This document shows positions 11,453 through 20,035 of a stretch of 64,000 nucleotides of DNA, one piece after another. Position 1 is the first letter of the stretch; each line of letters begins with the position of its first letter. The DNA comes from Hydrogenophaga sp. (GTDB lineage Bacteria > Pseudomonadota > Gammaproteobacteria > Burkholderiales > Burkholderiaceae_C): positions 1 through 64,000 of the forward strand of contig JAGKSX010000003.1 of the NCBI GenBank assembly GCA_018993155.1, given 5' to 3'. The notes under the pieces were generated by a model, which was not told the DNA's origin, did no database searches, and worked only from the letters and a program-made list of their open reading frames with translations. The position numbers were made by a program, and so were the translations under genes.

Positions 11453-12733
11453 ATGTTGCCCCTCGCCCCGCCCGACTGGACCCACGCCGCCGCTGCCCTG
11501 GCCGCCGCGCTGGGCTGTGGGCTGCTGATCGGTGTCGAGCGCGAGCGCCGCAAGGGCCAAGGCCCCGCGAGGGCTTTCGCCGGCTTGCGCACCTTCGCGC
11601 TGGTGTGCGTGAGCGGGGCGGTGGCCGCGCTGCTGCCGCAGACCGGGCTGGTGCCGATTGGCGCGGCGTTCGTGGCGGCGCTGGGGGTGGTGGCGTACGC
11701 GCGCGACCGCTCCGATGACCCCGGCGTGACCACCGAAGTGGCACTGTTGCTGACCTACGCGATCGGCGTGGTGTGCGTCTGGCAGCTGCCGCTGGCGGCC
11801 GCCCTGGCTGCAGGGTTGACGGCGCTGCTGGCCGCGCGCGAGCGCCTGCACCATGTCGTGAATGAGTGGCTGCGCCCGGCGGAGATCCGCGATGGCATTG
11901 CGCTGGCCGCGCTGGTGCTGGTGGCGCTGCCGCTGATGCCGGACCGGCCTTTGTGGGGGCCGGTGCTCAACCCGGCCACGCTCGTGCAATTGCTGGCGCT
12001 GCTGCTGGCGGTGCAGTCGCTGGCCCATCTGTGCCGGCGGCTTTTGCAGGCGCAGCATGCGGTGGCGTTTTCGGCTTTCGCCTCGGGCTTTGTGTCGAGC
12101 ACGGCGACCATCGCCACGCTGGGCATGAGCGCGCGGCGCGCGGGTGAGGAGGCCCGCCTGATGGCGGGGGGCGGTTTGCTGTCGTGTGTGGCGACCTTGC
12201 TGCAGATGCTGATGGTGGCCGCTGCGGTCCGCCCGGCCTGGCTCTCCATCTTGTGGTTGCCGGCCCTGGCCGGGGGGCTGCTGGCCGTTTTGTGGGGTGC
12301 GTGGCTGGTGCGCGGGGCGCCCGTGGCACTGGGCCGCACGCTGGGCTCGTCGCCCCACACCGAGGGGCCGGGGGCGGCGCAAGGCGACCGGATGTTCAGC
12401 CTGTGGGGTGCCACCGCCATTGCCGCCTTGCTGGCGGGCATCCAGGTCCTGGTGCATGCGCTGGACCTCTGGCTGGGCGAGGCCGGCGTGTTGGCGGGGA
12501 CCTTGCTCGCGTCGCTGGTGGACCTGCACTCGGCGCTGGCGGCGGTTTTCGCGTCCGGCGGGCCGCCTTCGGACGGCGTGCCGTGGGCGGTGATGCTGGC
12601 GCTGGGAATGCACGCCCTGAGCAAGAGCGTCACCGCCGCCTTGAGCGGCGGGGTTCGCTATGCGGCGTGGCTGGTGCCCGGGTTGCTGGCGCACACCGCC
12701 CTTTGCATGGCGCTGCTGGTCGCGCTGCGCTGA
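11453..12733 (+). CDS. MgtC/DUF4010 family membrane protein
   Basis: This 426-residue, very hydrophobic protein has an N-terminal MgtC/SapB-like region (GCGLLIGVERERRKG, then FAGLRTFALVCVSG) and a C-terminal DUF4010 domain with FASGFVSSTATIATLGMSARRAGE. I count at least ten likely membrane segments. The role of DUF4010 proteins is not established; MgtC relatives act in magnesium or membrane homeostasis. The ATG at 11453 follows a GGAAGGA ribosome site. Confidence 0.85.
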   Translation: MLPLAPPDWTHAAAALAAALGCGLLIGVERERRKGQGPARAFAGLRTFALVCVSGAVAALLPQTGLVPIGAAFVAALGVVAYARDRSDDPGVTTEVALLLTYAIGVVCVWQLPLAAALAAGLTALLAARERLHHVVNEWLRPAEIRDGIALAALVLVALPLMPDRPLWGPVLNPATLVQLLALLLAVQSLAHLCRRLLQAQHAVAFSAFASGFVSSTATIATLGMSARRAGEEARLMAGGGLLSCVATLLQMLMVAAAVRPAWLSILWLPALAGGLLAVLWGAWLVRGAPVALGRTLGSSPHTEGPGAAQGDRMFSLWGATAIAALLAGIQVLVHALDLWLGEAGVLAGTLLASLVDLHSALAAVFASGGPPSDGVPWAVMLALGMHALSKSVTAALSGGVRYAAWLVPGLLAHTALCMALLVALR

Positions 12734-12739
12734 GCCCGG

Positions 12740-14143
12740 TCAGGCTTTCTTCACGGGTTCGCGCATGGTGACGAACTCCTCGGCCGCCGTCGGGTGGATG
12801 CCGATGGTGCTGTCGAAGACCGCCTTGGTGGCGCCAGCCTTGAGCGCCACCGCAAACCCCTGCACGATCTCGCCCGCTTCGGCGCCCACCATGTGCAGGC
12901 CCACCACGCGGTCGCTCTTCGTGTCCACCACCAGCTTCATCAGCGTGCGCTCGCCGCTGCCCGAGAGCGTGTGCTTGAGCGCCTTGAACTCGCTGCGGAA
13001 GATGGTCACCTCGCCATGCTGCTTGCGCGCATCGGCCTCGCTCAGGCCCACGGTGCCGATGCTGGGGTGGGTGAAGACGGCGGTGGGAATGAAGTCGTAG
13101 GCCATGCTGCGCGGCGGCTTGCCCGCAGCGGGGCCGAAGAGCTGGTCCACCACCACCATGGCCTCGCCCAGAGCCACCGGGGTGAGCTGGATGCGGCTGG
13201 TGACGTCGCCCACGGCGAAGATGGAGGGCACATTGGTCTGGTAGTGCTCGTTGACGATCACCTCGCCAGCCCTGCCCTGGGCCACGCCCACCGCGTCCAG
13301 GCCCAGGCCCCCTACCGTGGGCACGCGGCCGGTGGCGTACAGCACGGCGTCGGCCATCACCTCGCCGCCGCCCTGGAGCTTCACCTGCAGGCCGTCGCGG
13401 GTCTTCACGATGGCGGCCACGTCCGCGCCCAGCCGCAGGTCCACGCCCGACTTGATCATCTCGTTGGCCACGAAGTGGCGGATCTCGTCGTCGAAGCCGC
13501 GCAGGATCTGCTCGCCCCGATAGAGCTGGGTCACCTTCGCGCCCAGGCCGTTGAAGATGGACGCGAACTCGCTGGCGATGTAGCCACCGCCCACGATCAG
13601 CAGGCGCTGGGGAAAGGGCTCCAGATCGAAGATGGCGTTGGAGTCGATGACGTGCTCGCGGCCTTCGATGTCGGGCACGCTGGGCCTGCCGCCCGTGGCG
13701 ATGAGGATGTGCTTCGCCGTCACGCGTTTTTCGCCGGCCTCGCCGTTGGGCTTGAGCACCACGGCCTGCGGGCCGTCGATGCGCGCGAAGGCATCGAACA
13801 CGGTCACGCCTGAGCCGGTCAGCAGGTTGCCGTAGATGCCGTTGAGGCGGCTGATCTCTTTCGCGCGGTTGGCCTTGAGCGTGGCCCAGTTGAAACGGGG
13901 CTTGTCCAGCTCCCAGCCGAAGCCGTGCGATTCCTCGAAGGCTTCGGCATAGTGCGCCGCGTAGCTGTAGAGCTTCTTGGGGATGCAGCCCACGTTCACG
14001 CAGGTGCCGCCCAGGCCGTCGGTGCCCAGCATTTCGGCCAGCGCCACGCGCGCGCCGCGCTGCGCGGCCATGCGGGCGGCGCGCACGCCGCCGCTGCCGC
14101 CGCCGATCACGAAGAGGTCAAAGTCGAAAGAGGAAGTGCTCAT
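12740..14143 (-). CDS. gor: Glutathione-disulfide reductase
   Basis: This NADPH- and FAD-dependent enzyme reduces glutathione disulfide in the cytoplasm. Of 467 residues, the N-terminus shows FAD-binding VIGGGSGGVRAAR and the redox-active disulfide in GGTCVNVGCIPKK (Cys48 and Cys53). The NAD(P) domain has VGGGYIASEFA and the C-terminus has the catalytic HPTAAEEF. The RGEQILRGFDDE and ATGRVPT stretches also fit Gor. The ATG at 14143 overlaps the stop of the LysR gene (ATGA), so both lie on one transcript. Confidence 0.95.
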   Translation of the reverse strand: MSTSSFDFDLFVIGGGSGGVRAARMAAQRGARVALAEMLGTDGLGGTCVNVGCIPKKLYSYAAHYAEAFEESHGFGWELDKPRFNWATLKANRAKEISRLNGIYGNLLTGSGVTVFDAFARIDGPQAVVLKPNGEAGEKRVTAKHILIATGGRPSVPDIEGREHVIDSNAIFDLEPFPQRLLIVGGGYIASEFASIFNGLGAKVTQLYRGEQILRGFDDEIRHFVANEMIKSGVDLRLGADVAAIVKTRDGLQVKLQGGGEVMADAVLYATGRVPTVGGLGLDAVGVAQGRAGEVIVNEHYQTNVPSIFAVGDVTSRIQLTPVALGEAMVVVDQLFGPAAGKPPRSMAYDFIPTAVFTHPSIGTVGLSEADARKQHGEVTIFRSEFKALKHTLSGSGERTLMKLVVDTKSDRVVGLHMVGAEAGEIVQGFAVALKAGATKAVFDSTIGIHPTAAEEFVTMREPVKKA

Positions 14144-15045
14144 GGTGAGGGGTGTCCGGGCTCGAAGCCTTTGAGTTCCTGTCGGATGAAATCGATGAAG
14201 GCCCGCGTGCGCGTGGGCAGCAGGCGGGCGTGGGGGTACACGACGTGGATCGGGCGCGGCGCGTCCGCGAAGTCGTCCAGCACGGTTTCCAGCGCGCCGG
14301 ATTGCAGCAAGGGCGCCACCTGGTAGGAGAGGAACTGGCCGAAACCCGCGCCGTCCGCGCAGGCCTGCACCGCCGGGGCAATGTGATTGAACTCCAGGTT
14401 GCCATCGACGGTGAGTTTGAAGGTCTTGCTGCCTTCCTGGAAACGCCCCCAATGGGGTGCGTAGCCCACGAGGCGCACGCAGTTGGCCTTGAGCAGGTCG
14501 TTGGGGTGCTGCGGGCGGCCGTGTTCGCGCAGGAAGGCGGGGCTGGCCACGATCACGCGGCGGATCTCGCCCAGCGGCAGGGCGACCAGGCTGGAGTCTT
14601 CCAGGTGCGCGATGCGGATGCCGACGTCGAGCCCTTCTTCCAGCAGGTTGACCACCCGGTCCATCAGCATCACGCGGCAGTGCACCTGGGGGTGGCGCTG
14701 CACGAAACGCGTGACGACGGGGGCCACGTGCATCTGGCCGAACAGCACCGGGGCGGTGATGGTGAGCTGGCCGGTGGGTTCGGTGGCATCGTCCTTCAAC
14801 GCGGCCTCGGCATCGTCCACCGCTGCCAGCAGCTGGCGGCAGCTCTCAAGGTGACGTCGGCCTTCTTCGGTGAGCGAGATGCGGCGCGTGGTGCGGTTGA
14901 ACAGGCGCACCCCCAGCTCGGCCTCGTAGGCGGCGAGCGAGCGCACCACGGCCGGCAGCGAGGCGCCCAGCGCCCAGGCCGCCGCGGTGAGGCTGCCGGC
15001 GTCGGCGATCTGCACGAAGGTGGCCATGGCGCGGAGCTTGTCCAT
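14140..15045 (-). CDS. LysR-family transcriptional regulator
   Basis: The protein has 301 residues with an N-terminal winged helix-turn-helix (MATFVQIADAGSLTAAAWALGASLPAVVRSL) and a C-terminal LysR substrate-binding domain starting near residue 90 (GQLTITAPVLFGQ). It belongs to the CrgA/DmlR-like group that opens with MDKLRAM. Its stop overlaps the gor start, which is unusual for LysR regulators: they are more often divergent from their targets. The GST gene lies divergently 103 bases away and is the more classical target. Confidence 0.93.
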   Translation of the reverse strand: MDKLRAMATFVQIADAGSLTAAAWALGASLPAVVRSLAAYEAELGVRLFNRTTRRISLTEEGRRHLESCRQLLAAVDDAEAALKDDATEPTGQLTITAPVLFGQMHVAPVVTRFVQRHPQVHCRVMLMDRVVNLLEEGLDVGIRIAHLEDSSLVALPLGEIRRVIVASPAFLREHGRPQHPNDLLKANCVRLVGYAPHWGRFQEGSKTFKLTVDGNLEFNHIAPAVQACADGAGFGQFLSYQVAPLLQSGALETVLDDFADAPRPIHVVYPHARLLPTRTRAFIDFIRQELKGFEPGHPSP

Positions 15046-15148
15046 GCGCCATTAAACCGATTTGTGGAGCAGTCTTGTGCGTGCAGGGGTATTTGTGATT
15101 GTGCTTGCAAGAAAGAAGATGGCGCCTTTCCTCTTTCAGGAGCGATCC

Positions 15149-15772
15149 ATGGGACCTTCCATCCAGCTGCACCGAAGCGCCATCTCCGGCCACTGCCACC
15201 GCGTCGAGTTGTTTCTCTCGCTGCTCGGCCTGCCGTTCGAGACGGTCGAGATCGACCTGCCGCGCAAGCAGCAGAAGTCCGCCGCCTTCCTGGCGCTGAA
15301 CCCCCTGGGTCAGGTGCCGGTGCTGCGCGACGGCGACCTCATCCTGAGCGACTCGAACGCCATCCTGGTGTACCTCGAAGCCCGCTACGCGCCGGGCCAG
15401 TGGCTGCCGCGCGATCCGGTGGGCGCGGCACGCGTGCAGCGCTGGCTCTCGTTGGCCGCTGGCCCGCTCGCGTCCGGACCGGCCGCCGCGCGCGTGGTGC
15501 AGCTCTTCGGGCTGCCCACTGACCCGGCGGAGGCGATCGCTCGCGCGCAAGCCCTGTTCGAGTTCATGGAAGGCGCACTGGAGCGCACGCCGTTTCTGGT
15601 CGGCGAGCGCGCCACGCTGGCCGACCTGGCGCACTACGCCTACGTGGCCCGGGCGCCCGAAGGCCTGGTGTCGCTGCAGCCGTATCCGGCCATCCGCGCC
15701 TGGCTGGCGCGCATCGAGGCCCTGCCGGGCTTTGTGCCGATGGTGACGTCGCCAGTGGGGTTGGCGGCATGA
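15149..15772 (+). CDS. Glutathione S-transferase
   Basis: The 207-residue protein has a thioredoxin-like N-terminal domain (FLSLLGLPFETVEID, then the cis-proline segment NPLGQVPVL and DSNAIL) and an all-helical C-terminal domain (FLVGERATLADLAHYAY). This is the usual cytosolic bacterial GST layout. The ATG at 15149 follows CAGGAG. The stop overlaps the next gene by four bases (ATGA), so it is cotranscribed with the flavin-fold protein at 15769, probably under the divergent LysR regulator. Confidence 0.93.
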   Translation: MGPSIQLHRSAISGHCHRVELFLSLLGLPFETVEIDLPRKQQKSAAFLALNPLGQVPVLRDGDLILSDSNAILVYLEARYAPGQWLPRDPVGAARVQRWLSLAAGPLASGPAAARVVQLFGLPTDPAEAIARAQALFEFMEGALERTPFLVGERATLADLAHYAYVARAPEGLVSLQPYPAIRAWLARIEALPGFVPMVTSPVGLAA

Positions 15773-16716
15773 GCGCCGCCTTTCACGCCGGTGAACAGGC
15801 GATGCAGGCGCGCGCCGGCGTGCAGGCGCAGATGGCGCAGATCGGCCCGCGCGTGTTGCGCGATCACATGCCCGACCAGCACCGCGAGTTCTTCGGACTG
15901 CTGCCTTTCGTGGCAGTGGGCAGCGTGGACGCGCAGGGCCAGCCCTGGGCCAGTGTGCTCGCGGGCGCATCGGGCTTCATGACCTCACCCGATCCGACGC
16001 ACCTGCGGATCCGCGCCCGGCCCTTGCCGCACGACCCGCTCCATGACACGCTGCACGACGGCGCGCCACTGGGTCTGCTCGGCATCCAGCCGCACACGCG
16101 CCGGCGCAACCGCATGAACGGCACGGCGCGGCTGGAAGACGGTGGGTTCACGGTCGAGGTCGGTCAGAGCTTCGGCAACTGCCCGAAGTACATCCAGGCG
16201 CGCGAGCCGGTGTGGACGCCCGAGGCGCCTGCCGGGCACCTGGCCTGCGAAGGGACAAGCCTCGACGAGGCATCGCGCCAGATGATCCGGGCGGCCGACA
16301 CCTTCTTCATCGCCACCGCGCACCCCCAAGCCATGGTCGCGGGCGGTGAAGCCCGCCATGGGGTGGACGTATCGCACCGCGGCGGCCCGCCGGGTTTCGT
16401 GAAGCTGGAGGGCGATCTGTTGACCGTGCCCGACTTCATGGGCAACCACTTCTTCAACACGCTGGGCAACATCGCCGTGCACCCCGCGGCGGGTCTGCTG
16501 TTCGTGGATTTCGAGCGCGGCGACCTGTTGTATGTCGCGGTGCAGGCCAGGGTGCTGTGGGACGGCGCCGAACTCGCGTCCTACGACGGCGCGCTGCGCC
16601 TGCTGCGCATGCGGGTGACGCATGTGCGCCGCATGCAGGGTGGGTTGCCCTTGCGCTGGGGGCCGGTCGAACCCTCGCCGCAGCTCGCCGGCCTGGGGAA
16701 CTGGTCATCTCGCTAG
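15769..16716 (+). CDS. Pyridoxamine 5'-phosphate oxidase-fold flavoprotein
   Basis: The 315-residue protein has a PNPOx-like split-barrel with FFGLLPFVAVGSVDAQGQPWAS near the N-terminus and GNHFFNTLGNIAVHPAAGLLFVDF near the C-terminus. In other bacteria this family is sometimes fused to ferredoxin-reductase modules; here it stands alone. It probably binds FMN and acts as an oxidoreductase, with unknown substrate. Four-base overlap with the GST gene suggests a shared detoxification role. Confidence 0.8.
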   Translation: MSAAFHAGEQAMQARAGVQAQMAQIGPRVLRDHMPDQHREFFGLLPFVAVGSVDAQGQPWASVLAGASGFMTSPDPTHLRIRARPLPHDPLHDTLHDGAPLGLLGIQPHTRRRNRMNGTARLEDGGFTVEVGQSFGNCPKYIQAREPVWTPEAPAGHLACEGTSLDEASRQMIRAADTFFIATAHPQAMVAGGEARHGVDVSHRGGPPGFVKLEGDLLTVPDFMGNHFFNTLGNIAVHPAAGLLFVDFERGDLLYVAVQARVLWDGAELASYDGALRLLRMRVTHVRRMQGGLPLRWGPVEPSPQLAGLGNWSSR

Positions 16717-16751
16717 GGCCAGCAGTTCCGGAGCGCGTGCCTCGACCCAGA

Positions 16752-16822
16752 GATGCCGTGGAACCGGCTTTGCCGGGCCACAGGGCATCGCCCCCTTCAG
16801 GGGCCGCGAAGCGGCGCGGGGG
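16752..16822. repeat. Dispersed palindromic repeat, inverted copy
   Basis: It reads GGAACCGGCTTTGCCGGGCC, then a CCCCCTTCAGGGG hairpin, then GCGAAGCGGCGCGGGGG, the reverse order of the copies at 878 and 57898. It ends at the stop codon of the convergent 3-hydroxybutyryl-CoA dehydrogenase gene and could act as a bidirectional transcription end. Confidence 0.75.
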
Positions 16823-17674
16823 TCAATACGAATACACGCCGCGCCCGGTCTTGCGGCCGAGGTAGCCGGCGGCCACCATTTCCTTGAGCAGCGGGGCAGG
16901 GCGGTACTTGCTGTCGTTGTACTCGGCCATGTAGACGTTCATCACGGCCAGGCACACGTCCAGGCCGATCATGTCGGCCAGCGCCAGCGGGCCGATGGGC
17001 TGGTTGGTGCCCAGCTTCATGCCGGCGTCGATGTCCTCCGCCGTGGCGATGCCTTCGGCCAGCACGAAGAAGGCCTCGTTGATCATGGGAACGAGGATGC
17101 GGTTGACCACGAAGCCGGGCGCATTCTTCACCGTGATGGGCGACTTGCCCAGGGCCTCGGCCAGCGCCTTCACCGCGTCGTGCGTGGCGTCGCTGGTCTG
17201 CAGGCCGCGGATGATCTCCACCAGCGCCATCATGGGCACCGGGTTGAAGAAGTGCATGCCGATGAAGCGGTCGGGCCGCTGGGTGGCGGCGGCCAGCTTG
17301 GTGATGCTGATCGAGCTGGTGTTGGTGGCCACGATCACCTCGGGCGCGAGCAGGCCATCGAGCTGCTGCAGGATCTTGATCTTCAGGCCTTCGTTCTCGG
17401 TGGCGGCCTCGATCACGAGCTGCGCGCCCTTGAGGTCTTCGTAGTTCGTCGAACCCTGGATCAGGGCGAGCGCCTGGTCCTTGTCGGCGGCGGTGATCTT
17501 CTCTTTCTTGATCAGCCGGTCCAGGCTGCCAGCCACCGTGGCCAGGCCCTTGTCGACCGCGGCCTGCGCGATGTCGACCATGACGACGCGGATGCCGCGC
17601 GTGGCGCAGGCTTGTGCGATGCCGTTGCCCATGGTGCCCGAGCCGATGATGCCGACCGTGTTGATGCTGTTCAT
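16823..17674 (-). CDS. 3-hydroxybutyryl-CoA dehydrogenase
   Basis: The enzyme interconverts acetoacetyl-CoA and 3-hydroxybutyryl-CoA with NAD(P). The 283-residue length is typical. The N-terminal Rossmann motif GIIGSGTMGNGIAQ is followed by the catalytic region ATNTSSISITKLAA and GMHFFNPVPMM (catalytic His in HFFNP). The C-terminal domain has GPLALADMIGLD. The ATG at 17674 has AGGAG at good spacing. It is divergent from the GMC oxidoreductase gene. Confidence 0.93.
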   Translation of the reverse strand: MNSINTVGIIGSGTMGNGIAQACATRGIRVVMVDIAQAAVDKGLATVAGSLDRLIKKEKITAADKDQALALIQGSTNYEDLKGAQLVIEAATENEGLKIKILQQLDGLLAPEVIVATNTSSISITKLAAATQRPDRFIGMHFFNPVPMMALVEIIRGLQTSDATHDAVKALAEALGKSPITVKNAPGFVVNRILVPMINEAFFVLAEGIATAEDIDAGMKLGTNQPIGPLALADMIGLDVCLAVMNVYMAEYNDSKYRPAPLLKEMVAAGYLGRKTGRGVYSY

Positions 17675-17733
17675 GAAGACGCTGCTCCTGTTCAAAAATC
17701 CGTGAAAACCCGGCGTCGCCGGCGTGTCTTTCC

Positions 17734-17749
17734 TAGGCGGTGCTGCCTA
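17734..17749. promoter_or_regulatory. Inverted repeat in a divergent promoter region
   Basis: TAGGC and GCCTA flank six bases in the 155-base gap between the 3-hydroxybutyryl-CoA dehydrogenase and GMC oxidoreductase starts. It could be an operator. The arms are short, so chance is not excluded. Confidence 0.25.
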
Positions 17750-17829
17750 ACCGGGCGCGAGGCCCTGTGCTACCTTGGCCTTTGATTGTCGCGCACGCCT
17801 TGCACGGCGCTGACCACCACGGAGACACC

Positions 17830-19548
17830 ATGTTCGACTACATCATCGTTGGCGGCGGATCGGCCGGCTGCGTGCTGGCCTCCCGCCTCAGCGAAGACCC
17901 CGGCACCCGGGTGGCCCTGCTGGAGGCCGGCCCGCCCGACCGCAGCGTGCTCATCCACTGCCCGGCGGGCCTGGCGCTGCTGGCGAAGAACGGCCAGGCC
18001 AACTGGGGCCTGCAGACCGTGCCCCAGCCTGGCCTGAACGGCCGGCGTGGTTACCAGCCGCGCGGCAAGGTGCTGGGCGGTTCGAGCTCGGTCAACGCCA
18101 TGATCTACGCGCGCGGCCACGCCAGCGACTACGACGGCTGGGCCGCGCTGGGCAACCCGGGCTGGTCGTTCCAGGAGGTCCTGCCGTACTTCAAGCGCGC
18201 CGAGCACAACGAGCGCGGCGCCGACGCGTGGCATGGCCAGGGCGGGCCGCTCAATGTGATGGATCTGCGCAGCCCCAATGCCTTCCTGCCCGCCTTCGTC
18301 GAAGCCGGCGCGCAGGCGGGCCATCCGCTCAACTCCGACTTCAACGGCCCCGAGCAGGAAGGCATCGGCGCCTACCAGGTCACGCACAAGAACGGCGAGC
18401 GCCACAGCGCGGCCAAGGCCTACCTCACGCCGCACCTGGCGCGGCCCAACCTGCAGGTGATCACGAACGCGCTCACCACCCGTGTGGTGACCGACATCGA
18501 AGACGGCGGCACGGTGCGCGCGGCGGGCGTGGAGTACCGGGGCAACGGCGGGCGCGGTCCGCTGCAGATCCTGCGGCTCAAGGACGACGGCGAGGTGGTG
18601 CTGAGCGCGGGCGCCTTCGGCTCGCCGCAGTTGCTCATGCTCTCGGGCATCGGCCCGGCCGCGCATTTGCGCGAGCACGGCATCACCCCGGTGCACGACC
18701 TGCCCGGCGTGGGCCAGAACCTGCACGACCACGTGGACGTGGTGATGGTGGTCAACGCGCCGAAGGTCAAGGACCTGTTCGGCCTTTCGATCACGGGCGT
18801 GGCGCGGGTGGTGCGCGGCATCTTCGAATGGCGTCGCCAGCGCAGCGGGATGCTGACCACCAACTTCGCGGAAGCGGGGGGCTTCATCAAGAGTTCGCCC
18901 GACGAGCCCATTCCCGACCTGCAACTGCACTTCGTGGTCGGCAAGCTGGTGAACCACGGCCGCAAGACGGTGTTCGGCCACGGTTACTCGTGCCACGTGT
19001 GCCTGCTGCGCCCCCGCAGCCGGGGCAGCCTGCGCCTGGCCAGTGCCGACCCGCAGGCCGCGCCGCTGATCGACCCTGCCTTCCTGCAGGACAGCGACGA
19101 CACCGCGCGCCTGGTGCGGGGCTTCAAGCGCATGCGCGAGCTGCTGCGGCAACCGGCGCTCACGCGCCACGGTGGCACCGAGTCGGCTTCGTCGGCCCAG
19201 GCGCAAAGCGACGCGCAGATCGAACAATTCATCCGCGATCACGCCGACACCATCTACCACCCCGTGGGCACCTGCCGCATGGGCCCGGATGGCGCGCCGG
19301 GCGGCCTGGACGTGGTGGACGCGCGCCTGCGCGTGCACGGTGTGGCCGGCCTGCGCGTGGTGGACGCGTCGGTGATGCCCAGCGTGGTGGGGGGCAACAC
19401 CAATGCCCCGGTGATCATGATGGCGGAGAAGGCGGTCGACATGATGAGAACGGATCGCTCCCCCCGCGCCGCGCCTGACGGCGCGTCACCCCCCGAGGGG
19501 GCAACCGCAGTGGCCCGGCAAAGCCGGTTCCACGCGGTTACCGGTTAA
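17830..19548 (+). CDS. GMC-family FAD oxidoreductase, choline/alcohol dehydrogenase type
   Basis: Of 572 residues, the N-terminus binds FAD ([17 protein letters not shown]). GMC signature 1 is [20 protein letters not shown], signature 2 is [15 protein letters not shown], and the catalytic histidine lies in [12 protein letters not shown]. It probably oxidises an alcohol, but the sequence does not fix the substrate. The normal family end is near [17 protein letters not shown]. The last roughly 30 residues ([14 protein letters not shown] and on) come from a dispersed repeat at 19459-19534 that has removed the original stop. Confidence 0.92.
   Translation: MFDYIIVGGGSAGCVLASRLSEDPGTRVALLEAGPPDRSVLIHCPAGLALLAKNGQANWGLQTVPQPGLNGRRGYQPRGKVLGGSSSVNAMIYARGHASDYDGWAALGNPGWSFQEVLPYFKRAEHNERGADAWHGQGGPLNVMDLRSPNAFLPAFVEAGAQAGHPLNSDFNGPEQEGIGAYQVTHKNGERHSAAKAYLTPHLARPNLQVITNALTTRVVTDIEDGGTVRAAGVEYRGNGGRGPLQILRLKDDGEVVLSAGAFGSPQLLMLSGIGPAAHLREHGITPVHDLPGVGQNLHDHVDVVMVVNAPKVKDLFGLSITGVARVVRGIFEWRRQRSGMLTTNFAEAGGFIKSSPDEPIPDLQLHFVVGKLVNHGRKTVFGHGYSCHVCLLRPRSRGSLRLASADPQAAPLIDPAFLQDSDDTARLVRGFKRMRELLRQPALTRHGGTESASSAQAQSDAQIEQFIRDHADTIYHPVGTCRMGPDGAPGGLDVVDARLRVHGVAGLRVVDASVMPSVVGGNTNAPVIMMAEKAVDMMRTDRSPRAAPDGASPPEGATAVARQSRFHAVTG
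19459..19534. repeat. Dispersed palindromic repeat, copy within the GMC gene end
   Basis: CCCCCGCGCCGCGCC, a CCCCCCGAGGGGG hairpin and CCCGGCAAAGCCGGTTCC follow the same order as the other copies. It is translated as the C-terminal tail of the GMC oxidoreductase. Confidence 0.75.
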
Positions 19549-19600
19549 TCTCTCCCCTCCGATCCACCACCATGCCTCCGGCGCGCAAGCACGTCGTTCC

Positions 19601-19677
19601 AGGATGCCGCGGAACTGGCTCTGCCAGGCCGCAGGCATCGCCCCCCCGGGGGTGACGCGAGGCGGCGCAGGGGGGCC
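19601..19677. repeat. Dispersed palindromic repeat, inverted and diverged copy
   Basis: GGAACTGGCTCTGCCAGGCC, a CCCCCCCGGGGG core and GGCGGCGCAGGGGGG appear in reverse order relative to the copy at 19459, so two copies face each other across about 65 bases. Its G-run end lies 8 bases before the monooxygenase ATG and may serve as its ribosome site. Confidence 0.7.
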
Positions 19678-19684
19678 AAACACC

Positions 19685-19984
19685 ATGATTCTTGAGCACG
19701 CCGACATCCGCATCGACCCCCTGAAAAGCTCAGCGTTTGAGGAAGCCATTCTTCGCGGCGTGAGCACGGTCATCGCCCAGGCCAAGGGCCTGAAGGGCTA
19801 TCAGGTGCAGCGCTGCATCGAAACCCCGGGGCGCTACGTGCTGCTCATCCAGTGGGAAACGCTTGAAGACCACACGGTGGGCTTCCGGGGCTCCGACGCT
19901 TTCACGCAGTGGCGCGCCATCGTCGGCCCATTCTTCGTGCAACCGCCGGTGGTGGAGCACTTTGAACTCGTGGGCCAGGGCTGA
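19685..19984 (+). CDS. Small antibiotic biosynthesis monooxygenase (ABM) domain protein
   Basis: The 99-residue protein has the dimeric alpha-beta barrel (ABM) pattern: an opening strand MILEHADIRIDP, a helix with FEEAILRGVSTVIAQAKG, YQVQRCIETPGRYVLLIQWETLEDH, and a C-terminal FRGSDAFTQWRAIVGPFF. Such proteins include heme-degrading and quinone-forming enzymes; the function here is unknown. The ATG at 19685 is chosen because the longer frame from 19604 would translate a dispersed repeat. Confidence 0.82.
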   Translation: MILEHADIRIDPLKSSAFEEAILRGVSTVIAQAKGLKGYQVQRCIETPGRYVLLIQWETLEDHTVGFRGSDAFTQWRAIVGPFFVQPPVVEHFELVGQG

Positions 19985-20015
19985 ACGCAGGGCCCCGGCC
20001 GCGAGACACCCTTTG

Positions 20016-20034
20016 GTTGTAATCGAGTTACAAC
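20016..20034. terminator. Possible bidirectional terminator or operator palindrome
   Basis: GTTGTAA and TTACAAC are perfect arms around a five-base loop, lying in the 51-base gap between the convergent monooxygenase and arginase genes. A T-rich stretch follows on the plus strand, which favours a terminator, though the stem is AT-rich and weak. Confidence 0.4.
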
Positions 20035-20035
20035 T

